DNA of 64,000 bases from Halomonas sp. SpR8 (lineage in GTDB: Bacteria > Pseudomonadota > Gammaproteobacteria > Pseudomonadales > Halomonadaceae): contig NZ_JAUAMC010000002.1 of NCBI RefSeq assembly GCF_031010195.1, forward strand, positions 310,001-374,000. The letters run 5' to 3'. Below the pieces are notes generated by a model. That model ran no database searches and was not told the DNA's origin. It saw only the letters and a list, made by a program, of their open reading frames with translations. Numbering within the stretch: position 1 is the stretch's first letter; the number at the start of each line of letters is the position of its first letter. The translations under genes and the position numbers were made by a program. Shown here in pieces: positions 9,834 through 17,993 of this stretch.

Positions 9834-10238
9834 ATGACGATATCGATGGCAACACAGACCGCTAAGCGTAACCACTTACACTCAGTGCCACGCGCCTATT
9901 CGATGGTGCCTAGCGTTACACGACGCAATACCTATGCGCTAAAAGTGCGCGGTAACGCAATGCGTGATTGCAACTTATTCGATGGCGATGTCATTATTAT
10001 TCGCCGCTATCAACACGATACCCAAACAGAAACCGCCGTTGCCGAAATCAACCAGCAAAAAATAGCCTTGAAGCAGCTCGCAATCAGCCGCCTTGGCGTA
10101 GAGCTATGGCCTGAGGACAGTCTGCAGCCAGCGCTCTTTTTGCACAACCGTGATATTCAAGTGCTCGGCATGGTGATGGGTGTTGAATCTCATCCAAAGG
10201 CTTGCCTGACTAGGAAGCATACTGTCACGGAGCATTAA
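9834..10238 (+). CDS. LexA-like S24 domain protein lacking the catalytic serine and the DNA-binding domain
   Basis: 134 aa, equal to the C-terminal half of LexA/UmuD. The S24 core aligns by eye: ALKVRGNAMRDCNLFDGDVIII corresponds to the LexA segment around its catalytic serine, and IALKQL to the segment holding the general-base lysine. The lysine is kept (Lys80) but the serine position is alanine (Ala42, codon GCA at 9957-9959), and no Ala-Gly cleavage site is evident before it. There is no helix-turn-helix domain. The LexA-like ending (VELWPEDS...IQVLGMVMGV) is intact, so the fold should be complete and dimer formation plausible. Self-cleavage is not expected. Two SOS-box-like sites precede it; GGAG at 9811-9816 region serves as ribosome site. 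Its TAA overlaps the yigZ ATG by one base. Function unknown; a dominant-negative or decoy partner for LexA/UmuD-type proteins is one guess. Confidence 0.8.
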   Translation: MTISMATQTAKRNHLHSVPRAYSMVPSVTRRNTYALKVRGNAMRDCNLFDGDVIIIRRYQHDTQTETAVAEINQQKIALKQLAISRLGVELWPEDSLQPALFLHNRDIQVLGMVMGVESHPKACLTRKHTVTEH

Positions 10239-10855
10239 TGCGCTACCGGGTTCCTGCACTTTCCCCATTGTCCTGGCATACGACTGATATCGAAGTTGAG
10301 AAGAGCCAATTTATTACCTGGACCTGCCACGCCTTAGACACCGGATCGTTCAACCATATGCTGAATGCGGCTAAAGCCGAGCATCCGAATGCTAGCCATC
10401 ACTGTACCGCCTATATTGCGGGGCCTCCCGGCGAGCAAAATCTGATCGGTTTCTCTGACGATGGCGAACCTGGCGGCACCGCTGGTCGGCCCATGTTCCA
10501 GGCTCTTCAGGGTAGCCAACTGGGGCATATTGGCTGTGTGGTGATCCGCTATTTTGGTGGCACCAAACTAGGCACCGGTGGCTTAGCCCGCGCTTACGCC
10601 CAAGCGGTCAGCCATGCGCTTGAGACACTGCCCACCTTAGAAGTCGTTGAGCGCGATACTTACACGCTGCGGCTCAGTTTTGCCAACGAAGCCACAGCCC
10701 GCGCTTGGTGCGAAGAGCACGAACTGCCTGTCGAGCACGCCGACTACGATGGCGACGGCGTCCGCCTGGCCATTGGCTGGCCACGGGACTACCCGTTTGA
10801 TCTTTCCCCGTTGGAAAACCGCCTGAAGAGCTCTATAGACATTCTCACTGTCTAG
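10238..10855 (+). CDS. yigZ: YigZ/IMPACT family protein
   Basis: 205 aa, full length for the YigZ family: an N-terminal UPF0029/IMPACT domain with the signature HHCTAYIAG...GFSDDGEPGGTAGRPM (about residues 50-90) and VVIRYFGGTKLGTGGLARAY (about 105-125), then a C-terminal DUF1949 ferredoxin-like domain. Bacterial members have no settled role; eukaryotic IMPACT modulates a translation-stress kinase. The start overlaps the stop of the LexA-like gene (TAATG), so both should be made from one message, which would place this protein under DNA-damage control here. Confidence 0.93.
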   Translation: MRYRVPALSPLSWHTTDIEVEKSQFITWTCHALDTGSFNHMLNAAKAEHPNASHHCTAYIAGPPGEQNLIGFSDDGEPGGTAGRPMFQALQGSQLGHIGCVVIRYFGGTKLGTGGLARAYAQAVSHALETLPTLEVVERDTYTLRLSFANEATARAWCEEHELPVEHADYDGDGVRLAIGWPRDYPFDLSPLENRLKSSIDILTV

Positions 10856-10865
10856 CCAGCCCATC

Positions 10866-10905
10866 AAAAAAAAACGCGACATACTGAAAGTATCAGTACG
10901 CCGCG
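10866..10905 (-). terminator. Rho-independent terminator of the oad operon
   Basis: On the minus strand a 12-bp stem (two G-U pairs, 5-nt loop) spanning 10876-10904 is followed by nine T residues (10866-10874), directly downstream of the oadB stop. On the plus strand the same hairpin follows yigZ but lacks a T-run. Confidence 0.85.
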
Positions 10906-10929
10906 CTCGGTTTGATCGCTATTAAAGCT

Positions 10930-12252
10930 TTACCCCAGATATTTAATCATGACCCCTGCAGCGACCGCAGAACCAATAACACCCGCCACATTGGGCCCCA
11001 TTGCGTGCATTAGCAGGAAGTTATGTGGATTGGCCTCAAGCCCCACCTTGTTAGCCACCCGCGCAGCCATCGGTACGGCGGAAACGCCTGCGGCGCCAAT
11101 CAAGGGATTGATGGGCATTTTGCTCACCAGGTTCATCAGCTTAGCCATCAACACCCCGGCGGCCGTGCCGATGCCAAAGGCGATAATCCCCAAGCCCAGT
11201 ATCCCCAGCGTCTCAAATGACAGGAAACTATCCGCCATCAACTTGGAGCCAACCGATAAGCCAAGGATAATGGTGACGATATTGATCAAGGCGTTTTGCG
11301 CGGTATCCGACAACCGCTCTACCACGCCGCACTCGCGCATCAGGTTACCGAAGCAGAACATCCCCAGCAGCGGCGCCGCATCGGGCAGAAACATTGCCAC
11401 CAGAACTAGTAGCACCAGCGGGAAGACGACTTTTTCCAACTTGGAGACCGGCCGCAGCTGGGTCATTTTGATTTGACGCTCTTTCTGGGTCGTTAACAGG
11501 CGCATAATCGGCGGCTGAATCAACGGCACCAGCGCCATATAGGCGTAGGCAGCCACGGCAATCGCACCCAGCAGTTCTGGCGCCAGCACGCTTGAGACGT
11601 AGATGGAGGTTGGGCCGTCGGCGCCGCCAATAATACCAATGGCGGCAGCCTGATTAAGCGAGAAATCCATCACGCCCATCGATGTGAGCAACACGGCGCC
11701 AAACAGCGTGGCAAAAATACCAAACTGAGCAGCAGCGCCTAAAAATAGCGTACGCGGATTGGCCAGCAGCGGGCCAAAATCAGTCATGGCACCAACGCCC
11801 ATAAAGATAATCAGCGGTGCAATGCCTGAGGCAATCGCTACGCTATAGAAGCTGTAGAGCATGCCATCGCCATAACCCACATTCATAGCAATATCCCGCG
11901 CGGCACGCACTTGATCTGGCGCGGCGCTATCGTGGGAAAGCGCTTTGAGCGACTCCCGCCACGCCTCAGTGCCGCTCAAAGGATCAAGAGAAGCGCCCAG
12001 CGCTGCAGCCATCTGCTGTAGCACCGCGGGCTTTGCCACCTCAATCGCTTGGTCCAGGGCTGAAATAGCCAGCCCTGCTTCAGGAATATTGGCAAGAATG
12101 CCGCCAAAACCGATCGGCACCAGCAGCAGCGGTTCAAACTTCTTATAGATGGCAAGGTAAAGCAGCAGTAGCCCTACCACCATCATGACCGCCTGGCCTA
12201 GCTCAAGGTTATACAGCCCGGAGCCTTCCCATAACGTTATTAATTTATCCAT
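10930..12252 (-). CDS. oadB: Oxaloacetate decarboxylase beta subunit (sodium pump)
   Basis: 440 aa polytopic membrane subunit that decarboxylates carboxybiotin and couples it to sodium export. The conserved sodium/carboxybiotin region [16 protein letters not shown] is present near residue 205, and the C-terminus has the conserved [26 protein letters not shown] segment. The length is typical (about 430-440). It follows oadA after 11 nt. In a halophile this pump would add to the sodium gradient used by other transporters. Confidence 0.96.
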   Translation of the reverse strand: MDKLITLWEGSGLYNLELGQAVMMVVGLLLLYLAIYKKFEPLLLVPIGFGGILANIPEAGLAISALDQAIEVAKPAVLQQMAAALGASLDPLSGTEAWRESLKALSHDSAAPDQVRAARDIAMNVGYGDGMLYSFYSVAIASGIAPLIIFMGVGAMTDFGPLLANPRTLFLGAAAQFGIFATLFGAVLLTSMGVMDFSLNQAAAIGIIGGADGPTSIYVSSVLAPELLGAIAVAAYAYMALVPLIQPPIMRLLTTQKERQIKMTQLRPVSKLEKVVFPLVLLVLVAMFLPDAAPLLGMFCFGNLMRECGVVERLSDTAQNALINIVTIILGLSVGSKLMADSFLSFETLGILGLGIIAFGIGTAAGVLMAKLMNLVSKMPINPLIGAAGVSAVPMAARVANKVGLEANPHNFLLMHAMGPNVAGVIGSAVAAGVMIKYLG

Positions 12253-12263
12253 TACCGGGACCC

Positions 12264-14084
12264 TTAGAGTTCGATCAGCTTATCGTCCACGTCGACGCTG
12301 TCGCCCTCGCTGACGTTAACCTTAGACACAGTGCCTGCGCTGCTGGCACGCACTTCGGTTTCCATTTTCATGGCTTCAAGGATAATTACGACATCACCCT
12401 CAGCAACGCTGTCACCGGGACGTACATTGACCTTGAAAATATTGCCAGCCAGCGGAGCGTCGATGCTTTCTCCACTGGAGGCAGGCGCTTCCACTTTGGG
12501 TGCGTAAGTACTGGCGGCAGTTTGCTCTTGCACTTCACCTAGCTCACCGCCTTCAGAGACTTCCACCACAAACGACTTGCCGTTGAGCTTAATGGTGTAG
12601 GTCTCTGGCCCACCACTGGTAACCGGCGCTTTGCTCTCTGCTTGAGCCGTTGGCTTCGCTGCTTTCGCCTCAGCTTTGACTGCCTGAGGAACGGGCTCGA
12701 AAGCCTCCGGATTGTCGCGATTCTTGAGAAATTTCAAACCAATTTGCGGGAACAGGGCATAGGTCAGCACGTCATCGACTTCGCGCTGCCCCTCCGCCAA
12801 GCGGATGCCCTCAGCGCTGGCCTTGTCTTTAAGTTCGGCGGCCAGCCTGTCCATTTCAGGCGCAAGATTGTCTGCCGGGCGGCAGGTAATCGGCTCGCCG
12901 CCTTCTAATACGCGCTTTTGTAGCTCGGTATTAAAAGGTGCGGGGGCGGCGCCGTATTCACCCTTGAGCAGCGCCTGGACCTCTTTGGAGATAGACTTAT
13001 AGCGCTCACCCATCATCACGTTCATTACCGCCTGGGTGCCGACGATTTGCGACGTTGGCGTCACCAGCGGGATAAAGCCAAGATCCTCCCGCACGCGTGG
13101 GATCTCGCCCAGCACGTCATCCAGCTTATCGCCTGCGCCCTGCTCTTTGAGCTGACCTTCCATATTGGTCAACATCCCGCCCGGCACCTGGGCAATCAGG
13201 ATGCGCGAATCAATGCCGCGTAGCGAACCTTCAAAAGCGGCGTACTTCTTACGCACTTCGCGGAAGTAACCGGCAATATCTTCCAACAGCTCAAGATCCA
13301 GTCCGGTATCGCGGCCGGTATCTTTCAGCATTGCGACCACGGATTCGGTCGGGCTGTGCCCGTAGGTCATCGACATCGACGAAATCGAGGTATCAACGTT
13401 ATCAATCCCCGCCTCGACCGCTTTCAAAATGGTGGACGTAGAAAGGCCGGTCGTCGCATGACAGTGCAAGTGGACCGGAATCGACAGCTCTTTTTTGAGA
13501 CGAGTCACCAGGTCAAACGCTGTATAAGGCGTGAGCAGCCCCGCCATATCCTTGATAGCCAATGAATCCGCGCCCAAACCGGCAATGGTTCTGGCAAGCT
13601 CGACCCAGCTATCCAGGGTATGAACCGGGCTCACAGTATAAGAGATGGTGCCCTGCGCATGACCTTCAACGTTACGCACCGCTTGAATGGCGCGTTCCAG
13701 ATTACGCGGGTCATTCATGGCATCGAATACGCGGAAGACATCTACGCCGTTGGTTTTTGCGCGCTCAACAAACTTATCCACCACGTCATCCGCGTAGTGG
13801 CGGTAGCCCAGCAGGTTCTGTCCCCTAAGCAGCATCGCTTGGGGTGTATTCGGCATGGCTTCTTTCAATGCACGAATACGCTCCCACGGGTCTTCCCCTA
13901 AATAACGAATACAAGCGTCATAAGTAGCGCCGCCCCAGGTCTCCAGCGACCAATAGCCCACGCGATCCAGCTTTTCGGCAATCGGAAGCATATCGTCCAG
14001 ACGCATACGCGTAGCAAACAGCGATTGATGGGCATCGCGCAGCACGACATCGGTAATGCCTAAAGGACGTTTTATCTCGTTCAT
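12264..14084 (-). CDS. oadA: Oxaloacetate decarboxylase alpha subunit
   Basis: 606 aa cytoplasmic carboxyltransferase with its own biotin carrier domain. The N-terminal HMGL-like TIM barrel opens with [19 protein letters not shown] and keeps the metal-binding histidines ([11 protein letters not shown]). A central PYC/OadA domain follows, then a Pro/Ala/Lys-rich linker around residues 470-510, and a lipoyl/biotin domain whose biotin lysine lies in EAMKMETEV near the C-terminus. Gene order G-A-B matches the oxaloacetate/Na+ pump rather than a cytosolic pyruvate carboxylase subunit. Confidence 0.96.
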   Translation of the reverse strand: MNEIKRPLGITDVVLRDAHQSLFATRMRLDDMLPIAEKLDRVGYWSLETWGGATYDACIRYLGEDPWERIRALKEAMPNTPQAMLLRGQNLLGYRHYADDVVDKFVERAKTNGVDVFRVFDAMNDPRNLERAIQAVRNVEGHAQGTISYTVSPVHTLDSWVELARTIAGLGADSLAIKDMAGLLTPYTAFDLVTRLKKELSIPVHLHCHATTGLSTSTILKAVEAGIDNVDTSISSMSMTYGHSPTESVVAMLKDTGRDTGLDLELLEDIAGYFREVRKKYAAFEGSLRGIDSRILIAQVPGGMLTNMEGQLKEQGAGDKLDDVLGEIPRVREDLGFIPLVTPTSQIVGTQAVMNVMMGERYKSISKEVQALLKGEYGAAPAPFNTELQKRVLEGGEPITCRPADNLAPEMDRLAAELKDKASAEGIRLAEGQREVDDVLTYALFPQIGLKFLKNRDNPEAFEPVPQAVKAEAKAAKPTAQAESKAPVTSGGPETYTIKLNGKSFVVEVSEGGELGEVQEQTAASTYAPKVEAPASSGESIDAPLAGNIFKVNVRPGDSVAEGDVVIILEAMKMETEVRASSAGTVSKVNVSEGDSVDVDDKLIEL

Positions 14085-14174
14085 GATCTTGGCTCACAGT
14101 TAAGAATTGTAAGTTTGTAGTAAAAATAACAAAAAAATAGCCAAAAGTGGACTGTAACGAAAAAAATTAGAAAG

Positions 14175-14432
14175 TTAATGACGGCGAGTGGAACGGTATC
14201 GCTGCACTGCAGCACTGAGCACCGCCAGCGTTTCGTCATTTTGAGTAGCAGAGCCGGAGGGCCGTGGTGATTTATTACCCATCTCCGCCGCTACTGGAGC
14301 CGGCTGGAAGCGTCCAATCAGTCGCGACATTAGCGTCACGCTAATCACTAAAATGGTAAGAAAAACAAACACTACGCCCATACCGAGCGCCATCAACGCT
14401 AACCCGTCTTGTAATAATTCTTGATTCTGCAT
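14175..14432 (-). CDS. oadG: Oxaloacetate decarboxylase gamma subunit
   Basis: 85 aa small membrane subunit that holds the alpha and beta subunits together. One transmembrane helix (about residues 12-34, ALGMGVVFVFLTILVISV) and a hydrophilic tail. I start it at the ATG at 14432, which has AGGAGAG 7 nt upstream; the frame is open further upstream but that extension is unlike the family. The tail lacks an obvious histidine-rich zinc-binding end. First gene of the oadGAB operon; 90 nt separate it from oadA. Confidence 0.9.
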   Translation of the reverse strand: MQNQELLQDGLALMALGMGVVFVFLTILVISVTLMSRLIGRFQPAPVAAEMGNKSPRPSGSATQNDETLAVLSAAVQRYRSTRRH

Positions 14433-14573
14433 TAGGCACTCTCCTGAGCTTTCTTTACGGCCACAAGCACCGCTTGTGCGCACATTGATTAACCAATGCG
14501 ACGTAAGTCGCTTGGCGCAGTAAGGGGAATACACTAACCTGCCACACTCAGAATAGAATGCAATGGCGCGATA

Positions 14574-15563
14574 GTGGAAGTCATGGTTGTTAATTTACTA
14601 CAAAACGGCAGAATTGGCCTAGCCCCGATGGAAGGGGTGATCGATGCACTCACTCGAGATTTACTGACTCGCCATGCCGGTTTCGACTGGACGGTGACCG
14701 AATTTGTCCGCGTGGTCGATGCTCGCCTACCGCCCAGAGTGTTTTATAAGCATTGCCCAGAACTTACGCAACCGCCTGTGGCAACGCCTAGCGGTATTCC
14801 AGTGCATTTACAGCTGCTGGGCTCAGACCCTACCGCGTTAGCGGCCAACGCGCGCCAAGCGCTTAAACTCGGCGCGGTAAGCGTCGACCTTAATTTCGGC
14901 TGCCCAGCCAAACTGGTCAACCGGCACGATGGCGGCGCCTCGCTACTTCGCCAGCCGGATCGCGTCTACCAGGCGGTTAAAGCCGTTGCCGAGACGCTGG
15001 ATGGCGCGATCCCCGTGACCGCCAAGATTCGCCTAGGCTTTGCTAATCGCCGCTTAGCGGTTGCCTGTGCTCAAGCCACCGAAGCAGGGGGCGCCGCGCA
15101 GCTAGTGGTGCATGCACGCACCCGGGATGAAGGCTATCGCCCACCGGCGCACTGGGAGTGGATCGGCAAAATTCGCCGCCATGTCAGTATTCCCGTCGTG
15201 GCCAATGGCGATATTTGGACGCTGGAAGATTACTGGAAAGCGCGCACGCTGTCTGGCTGTCGCGATGTGATGCTTGGGCGCAGCGCACTGGCAGACCCCT
15301 GGCTTGCACCCCGCATCCGCCACTGGCTGCAGACCGGCGAGCGGCTACCCGAGAGCAGTTGGGCAATGCGCGCCAGCGTGCTGAAAGAGTACGCCGCGCT
15401 TCAGCGCCAGAACCTGCCCGATCGGGTGGTGGTATCACTGGTAAAGCAGTGGCTCGCTCAAATGCGCCAGGGCAATGGTGAAGCCGAACAGAATTTCCAG
15501 CGCGTGAAGCGCCTCATCGAGCTGGATCAACTGCTGAGTAGCCTTGTCGTCGCCGAACAATAG
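14574..15563 (+). CDS. dusC: tRNA-dihydrouridine(16) synthase DusC
   Basis: 329 aa FMN-dependent enzyme that reduces uridine in the tRNA D-loop. It has the Dus opening (IGLAPMEGVIDALTRDLLTRHAGFD), the catalytic-cysteine motif NFGCPAKLVNRHDGG (about residues 105-119), and the FMN-binding VVANGDIWT and DVMLGRSALADP motifs. Similarity by eye is to DusC (U16) rather than DusA/B. The first codon is GTG; an in-frame ATG at 14583 is an alternative start. It faces the tRNA cluster convergently. Confidence 0.93.
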   Translation: MEVMVVNLLQNGRIGLAPMEGVIDALTRDLLTRHAGFDWTVTEFVRVVDARLPPRVFYKHCPELTQPPVATPSGIPVHLQLLGSDPTALAANARQALKLGAVSVDLNFGCPAKLVNRHDGGASLLRQPDRVYQAVKAVAETLDGAIPVTAKIRLGFANRRLAVACAQATEAGGAAQLVVHARTRDEGYRPPAHWEWIGKIRRHVSIPVVANGDIWTLEDYWKARTLSGCRDVMLGRSALADPWLAPRIRHWLQTGERLPESSWAMRASVLKEYAALQRQNLPDRVVVSLVKQWLAQMRQGNGEAEQNFQRVKRLIELDQLLSSLVVAEQ

Positions 15564-15586
15564 GGACTTCCAGCTTTACGATAGCC

Positions 15587-15620
15587 AAAAAAAAGCGCCC
15601 TACCGCAAAGCGGAGGCGCT
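15587..15620 (-). terminator. Rho-independent terminator at the end of the tRNA cluster
   Basis: An inverted repeat (AGCGCC..CCGC / GCGG.GGCGCT, loop AAA) between 15594 and 15620 is followed on the minus strand by eight T residues (15587-15594). It terminates minus-strand transcription from the tRNA genes; on the plus strand it lies just after dusC. Confidence 0.75.
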
Positions 15621-15691
15621 ATACACGATCGCAAGACCGGGGTGCGAGCCATAGCCGGTCAGGCTGGTAAGAATAGTCAGACTGGAAACAG

Positions 15692-15721
15692 AAAACCCGC
15701 TCTCTGTAAGAGAGCGGGTTT
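15692..15721 (-). terminator. Hairpin terminator just downstream of tRNA-Arg
   Basis: A near-perfect 13-bp stem (AAACCCGCTCTCT / AGAGAGCGGGTTT) with a 3-nt loop starts 7 nt after the first tRNA-Arg 3' end on the minus strand and is followed by TTTTCTGTTT. Together with the hairpin at 15587-15620 it makes a double terminator. Confidence 0.8.
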
Positions 15722-15727
15722 AGAATC

Positions 15728-15804
15728 TGGCGCGCCCGGGAGGATTCGAACCTCCGACCCCCTGATTCGTAGTCAGGTACTCTATCCAGCTGAGCTACGG
15801 GCGC
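15728..15804 (-). tRNA. tRNA-Arg (anticodon ACG), copy 1
   Basis: 77 nt including an encoded CCA (15728-15730). The cloverleaf folds by eye: acceptor GCGCCCG/CGGGCGC, D-arm GCTCAGCTGGATAGAGT, anticodon stem CCTGA/TCAGG with loop CTACGAA (ACG), T-arm GGAGG-TTCGAAT-CCTCC. ACG is read as ICG after A34 deamination. Identical to the copy at 15877-15953. Confidence 0.97.
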
Positions 15805-15824
15805 GTGGTATTTTGCTAACAATT

Positions 15825-15869
15825 ACTTTTAGAGCTACTACTTTTAAAACTACTACTTTTAAAGCTACT
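15825..15869. repeat. Three 15-bp tandem repeats between the tRNA-Arg genes
   Basis: Three adjacent copies of ACTTTTARARCTACT, with one- or two-base differences, fill most of the 72-bp spacer between the two tRNA-Arg copies. A related ACTTTTAGCTA lies upstream of copy 2 near 15971. Confidence 0.8.
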
Positions 15870-15876
15870 AGCTAGT

Positions 15877-15953
15877 TGGCGCGCCCGGGAGGATTCGAAC
15901 CTCCGACCCCCTGATTCGTAGTCAGGTACTCTATCCAGCTGAGCTACGGGCGC
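15877..15953 (-). tRNA. tRNA-Arg (anticodon ACG), copy 2
   Basis: 77 nt with encoded CCA (15877-15879). The sequence is identical to the copy at 15728-15804 and shows the same cloverleaf and ACG anticodon. Probably co-transcribed from the tRNA-Ser promoter upstream. Confidence 0.97.
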
Positions 15954-16035
15954 ATACCTTGTATGCCATGTACTTTTAGCTAATACCTCTTAAACCAAGG
16001 TTTTTTAGCTAACAAGCATTTTATGGCCGTGCAGT

Positions 16036-16128
16036 TGGCGGAGAGAGAGGGATTCGAACCCTCGATAGGGCTATAAACCCTATACTCCCTTAGCAGGGGA
16101 GCGCCTTCAGCCACTCGGCCACCTCTCC
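16036..16128 (-). tRNA. tRNA-Ser (anticodon GCT)
   Basis: 93 nt with encoded CCA (16036-16038). Class II tRNA: acceptor GGAGAGG/CTCTCTCC, anticodon stem-loop CTCCC-CTGCTAA-GGGAG (GCT), long variable arm (TATAGGGTTTATAGCCCTA) and T-arm GAGGG-TTCGAAT-CCCTC. Reads AGC/AGU codons. First tRNA of the cluster. Confidence 0.97.
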
Positions 16129-16145
16129 TTAACGGCACGGCGCGA

Positions 16146-16174
16146 ATATTACCGATTCAGGGTTCTTATGTCTA
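16146..16174 (-). promoter_or_regulatory. Promoter of the tRNA-Ser/Arg cluster
   Basis: On the minus strand TAGACA (16169-16174) and TAATAT (16146-16151) are separated by exactly 17 nt, a good sigma-70 arrangement. The start would fall near 16139, about 11 nt before the tRNA-Ser 5' end. Confidence 0.65.
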
Positions 16175-16261
16175 GCCCTGCATAGTTTTTTTTCGTACCG
16201 GCCATATCTTACAGTTAAGCTCACGTTTGAAGCATCACTTCATGGTGCCGTCGTGTGGGCC

Positions 16262-16450
16262 TCATTCCGCTTCGTTTTCACTATCTCTTTCACGCTGAAT
16301 ACGCTGGTAAATCTCTTCACGGTGAACTGCCACATCTTTAGGCGCATTAACACCGATACGTACTTGATTGCCTTTCACACCTAGCACGGTGACGGTGATT
16401 TCATCACCGATCATCAGGGTTTCGCCAACACGGCGAGTTAGGATGAGCAT
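16262..16450 (-). CDS. csrA: Carbon storage regulator CsrA/RsmA
   Basis: 62 aa RNA-binding dimer that represses or stabilises mRNAs by binding GGA motifs near ribosome sites. The canonical opening [40 protein letters not shown] is complete; the RNA-contacting residues near the N-terminus (Leu4, Arg6, Arg7) and in the [11 protein letters not shown] segment (Arg44) are kept. I start at ATG 16450, which has AAGGAG 8 nt upstream, not at the longer frame beginning at 16558. The order alaS-lysC-csrA-tRNA is the usual one in Pseudomonas and relatives. Its likely antagonist RNA lies at 26474-26642 in this window. Confidence 0.97.
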   Translation of the reverse strand: MLILTRRVGETLMIGDEITVTVLGVKGNQVRIGVNAPKDVAVHREEIYQRIQRERDSENEAE

Positions 16451-16643
16451 GGCTGATCTCCTTTTCAGACGTTTTATGCAACGGGATATGTCAGCCGGAG
16501 GCAACACCATACCATTATGCGGCATAGCGCTGCCTGTCACCAATGTCTCCGGCTCCATGACACCTTAACCTCCCGTTGAAAGAAAGCTCACCACCACACG
16601 GCAGCAAGTACCCCTTCAGCGTAGAAGGTTTAGGGCATAATTG

Positions 16644-17894
16644 TTATTCAGATTCGATATCTGCCTTATCTAAACCAAAGGCTTTATGTAATGCATTGAC
16701 GGCAAGCTCCATATGCTTCTCATCAATCACAACAGAGATTTTAATCTCAGAGGTAGAGACCATACGAATATTGACGTTCTCTTCAGCGAGAACACGGAAC
16801 ATTTTCGACGCCACACCCGCGTGAGAGCGCATGCCCACACCGACTAATGAGACCTTGGCAATGTTGTCGTCGCCACGTAGCTCGCCACCACCCAAAGACG
16901 GGATCACCGTCTCTTCAAGCAGCTTCTTCGTCGCTTTGTAGTCACCCTTGGCAACCGTAAAAGTGAAATCGGTATAGTCTCCGGCGGGGGCCACATTCTG
17001 CACGATCATATCGACTTCGATATTAGCATCGGCAATGGGACCCAGAATGCGCGACGCGACCCCAGGTACATCCGGCGTATTGAGCAGGGTTAGTTTTGCT
17101 TCATTCTTGGTAAAGGCGATACCGGAGATCAGTGGTTCTTCCATAGCGTCCTCGTCTTGGTCAGCTTCTGCAACAATTAGGGTACCGGGGCCGTCTTCAA
17201 AGCTCGACAGCACCCGCAGGGGCACGTTGTACTTACCGGCAAACTCTACCGCGCGGATCTGCAGTACTTTAGAGCCGAGGCTTGCCAGCTCCAGCATCTC
17301 TTCCACGGTGATACTCGATAAGCGTTGGGCTTTGGTACATACGCGGGGGTCGGTGGTGTATACCCCGTCGACATCGGTGTAAATCTGGCACTCGTCGGCG
17401 CCGAGCGCTGCAGCTAGCGCCACCCCAGTGGTGTCTGAGCCGCCGCGACCCAGCGTGGTGATATTGCCGTCTTCGTCGACCCCTTGGAAACCGGCCACAA
17501 CCACTACCTGTCCGTCTTCAAGGTCGGCTTTCAGGTCGTCGGTTTCAATGCGTTGGATACGTGCTTTGGTATAAGCGCTATCGGTATGAATACCCACCTG
17601 GGCGCCCGTATGGGAAGTAGCAGGTACGCCGATCTGCTGAAGCGCCATGGCGAGCAGTGAAATAGTCACCTGCTCGCCGGTCGACAGCAGCATATCCATT
17701 TCGCGCGGCGCGGGTTCGTCGTTAAGCGCCTGCGCCATGTCCGTCAGGCGGTTGGTTTCGCCGCTCATGGCGGAGACCACGACCACCACCTGATGGCCTT
17801 GATCGCGGAAACCCTTAACCTTTTCCGCTACGGCCTTGATACGCTCGACAGAGCCCACCGAAGTGCCGCCGAACTTCTGTACGTATAGTGCCAT
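16644..17894 (-). CDS. lysC: Aspartate kinase
   Basis: 416 aa enzyme phosphorylating aspartate, first step to lysine, threonine, methionine and diaminopimelate; in halophiles it also feeds ectoine synthesis. N-terminal kinase domain with KFGGTSVGS (residues 7-15), [16 protein letters not shown] and [12 protein letters not shown]; two C-terminal ACT domains from about residue 265 for feedback control. The length matches the monofunctional, csrA-linked type. A terminator separates it from alaS upstream, so it should have its own promoter within 17895-17950. Confidence 0.96.
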   Translation of the reverse strand: MALYVQKFGGTSVGSVERIKAVAEKVKGFRDQGHQVVVVVSAMSGETNRLTDMAQALNDEPAPREMDMLLSTGEQVTISLLAMALQQIGVPATSHTGAQVGIHTDSAYTKARIQRIETDDLKADLEDGQVVVVAGFQGVDEDGNITTLGRGGSDTTGVALAAALGADECQIYTDVDGVYTTDPRVCTKAQRLSSITVEEMLELASLGSKVLQIRAVEFAGKYNVPLRVLSSFEDGPGTLIVAEADQDEDAMEEPLISGIAFTKNEAKLTLLNTPDVPGVASRILGPIADANIEVDMIVQNVAPAGDYTDFTFTVAKGDYKATKKLLEETVIPSLGGGELRGDDNIAKVSLVGVGMRSHAGVASKMFRVLAEENVNIRMVSTSEIKISVVIDEKHMELAVNALHKAFGLDKADIESE

Positions 17895-17950
17895 ATGCCG
17901 TTTTTCCTATGCGTTCGGGAATGGAGGATGAAAGTGTTATAAGTTTTAAA

Positions 17951-17989
17951 TAAATAATAAGGCCGGTAGCAATAATGCCACCGGCCTTA
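17951..17989 (-). terminator. alaS terminator
   Basis: A 10-bp inverted repeat (TAAGGCCGGT / ACCGGCCTTA, 17958-17989) starts 4 nt after the alaS stop on the minus strand and is followed by TTATTTATTT. Confidence 0.8.
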
Positions 17990-17993
17990 AGGT

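Noticed and set aside
10866..10905. Terminator for yigZ on the plus strand
   Set aside because: The T-run is on the minus strand only, so the hairpin is assigned to oadB, though it may also slow plus-strand transcription.
15825..15869. CRISPR array or attachment site beside tRNA genes
   Set aside because: The repeats are only 15 bp, directly adjacent without spacers, and no integrase gene or partial tRNA duplication is present.
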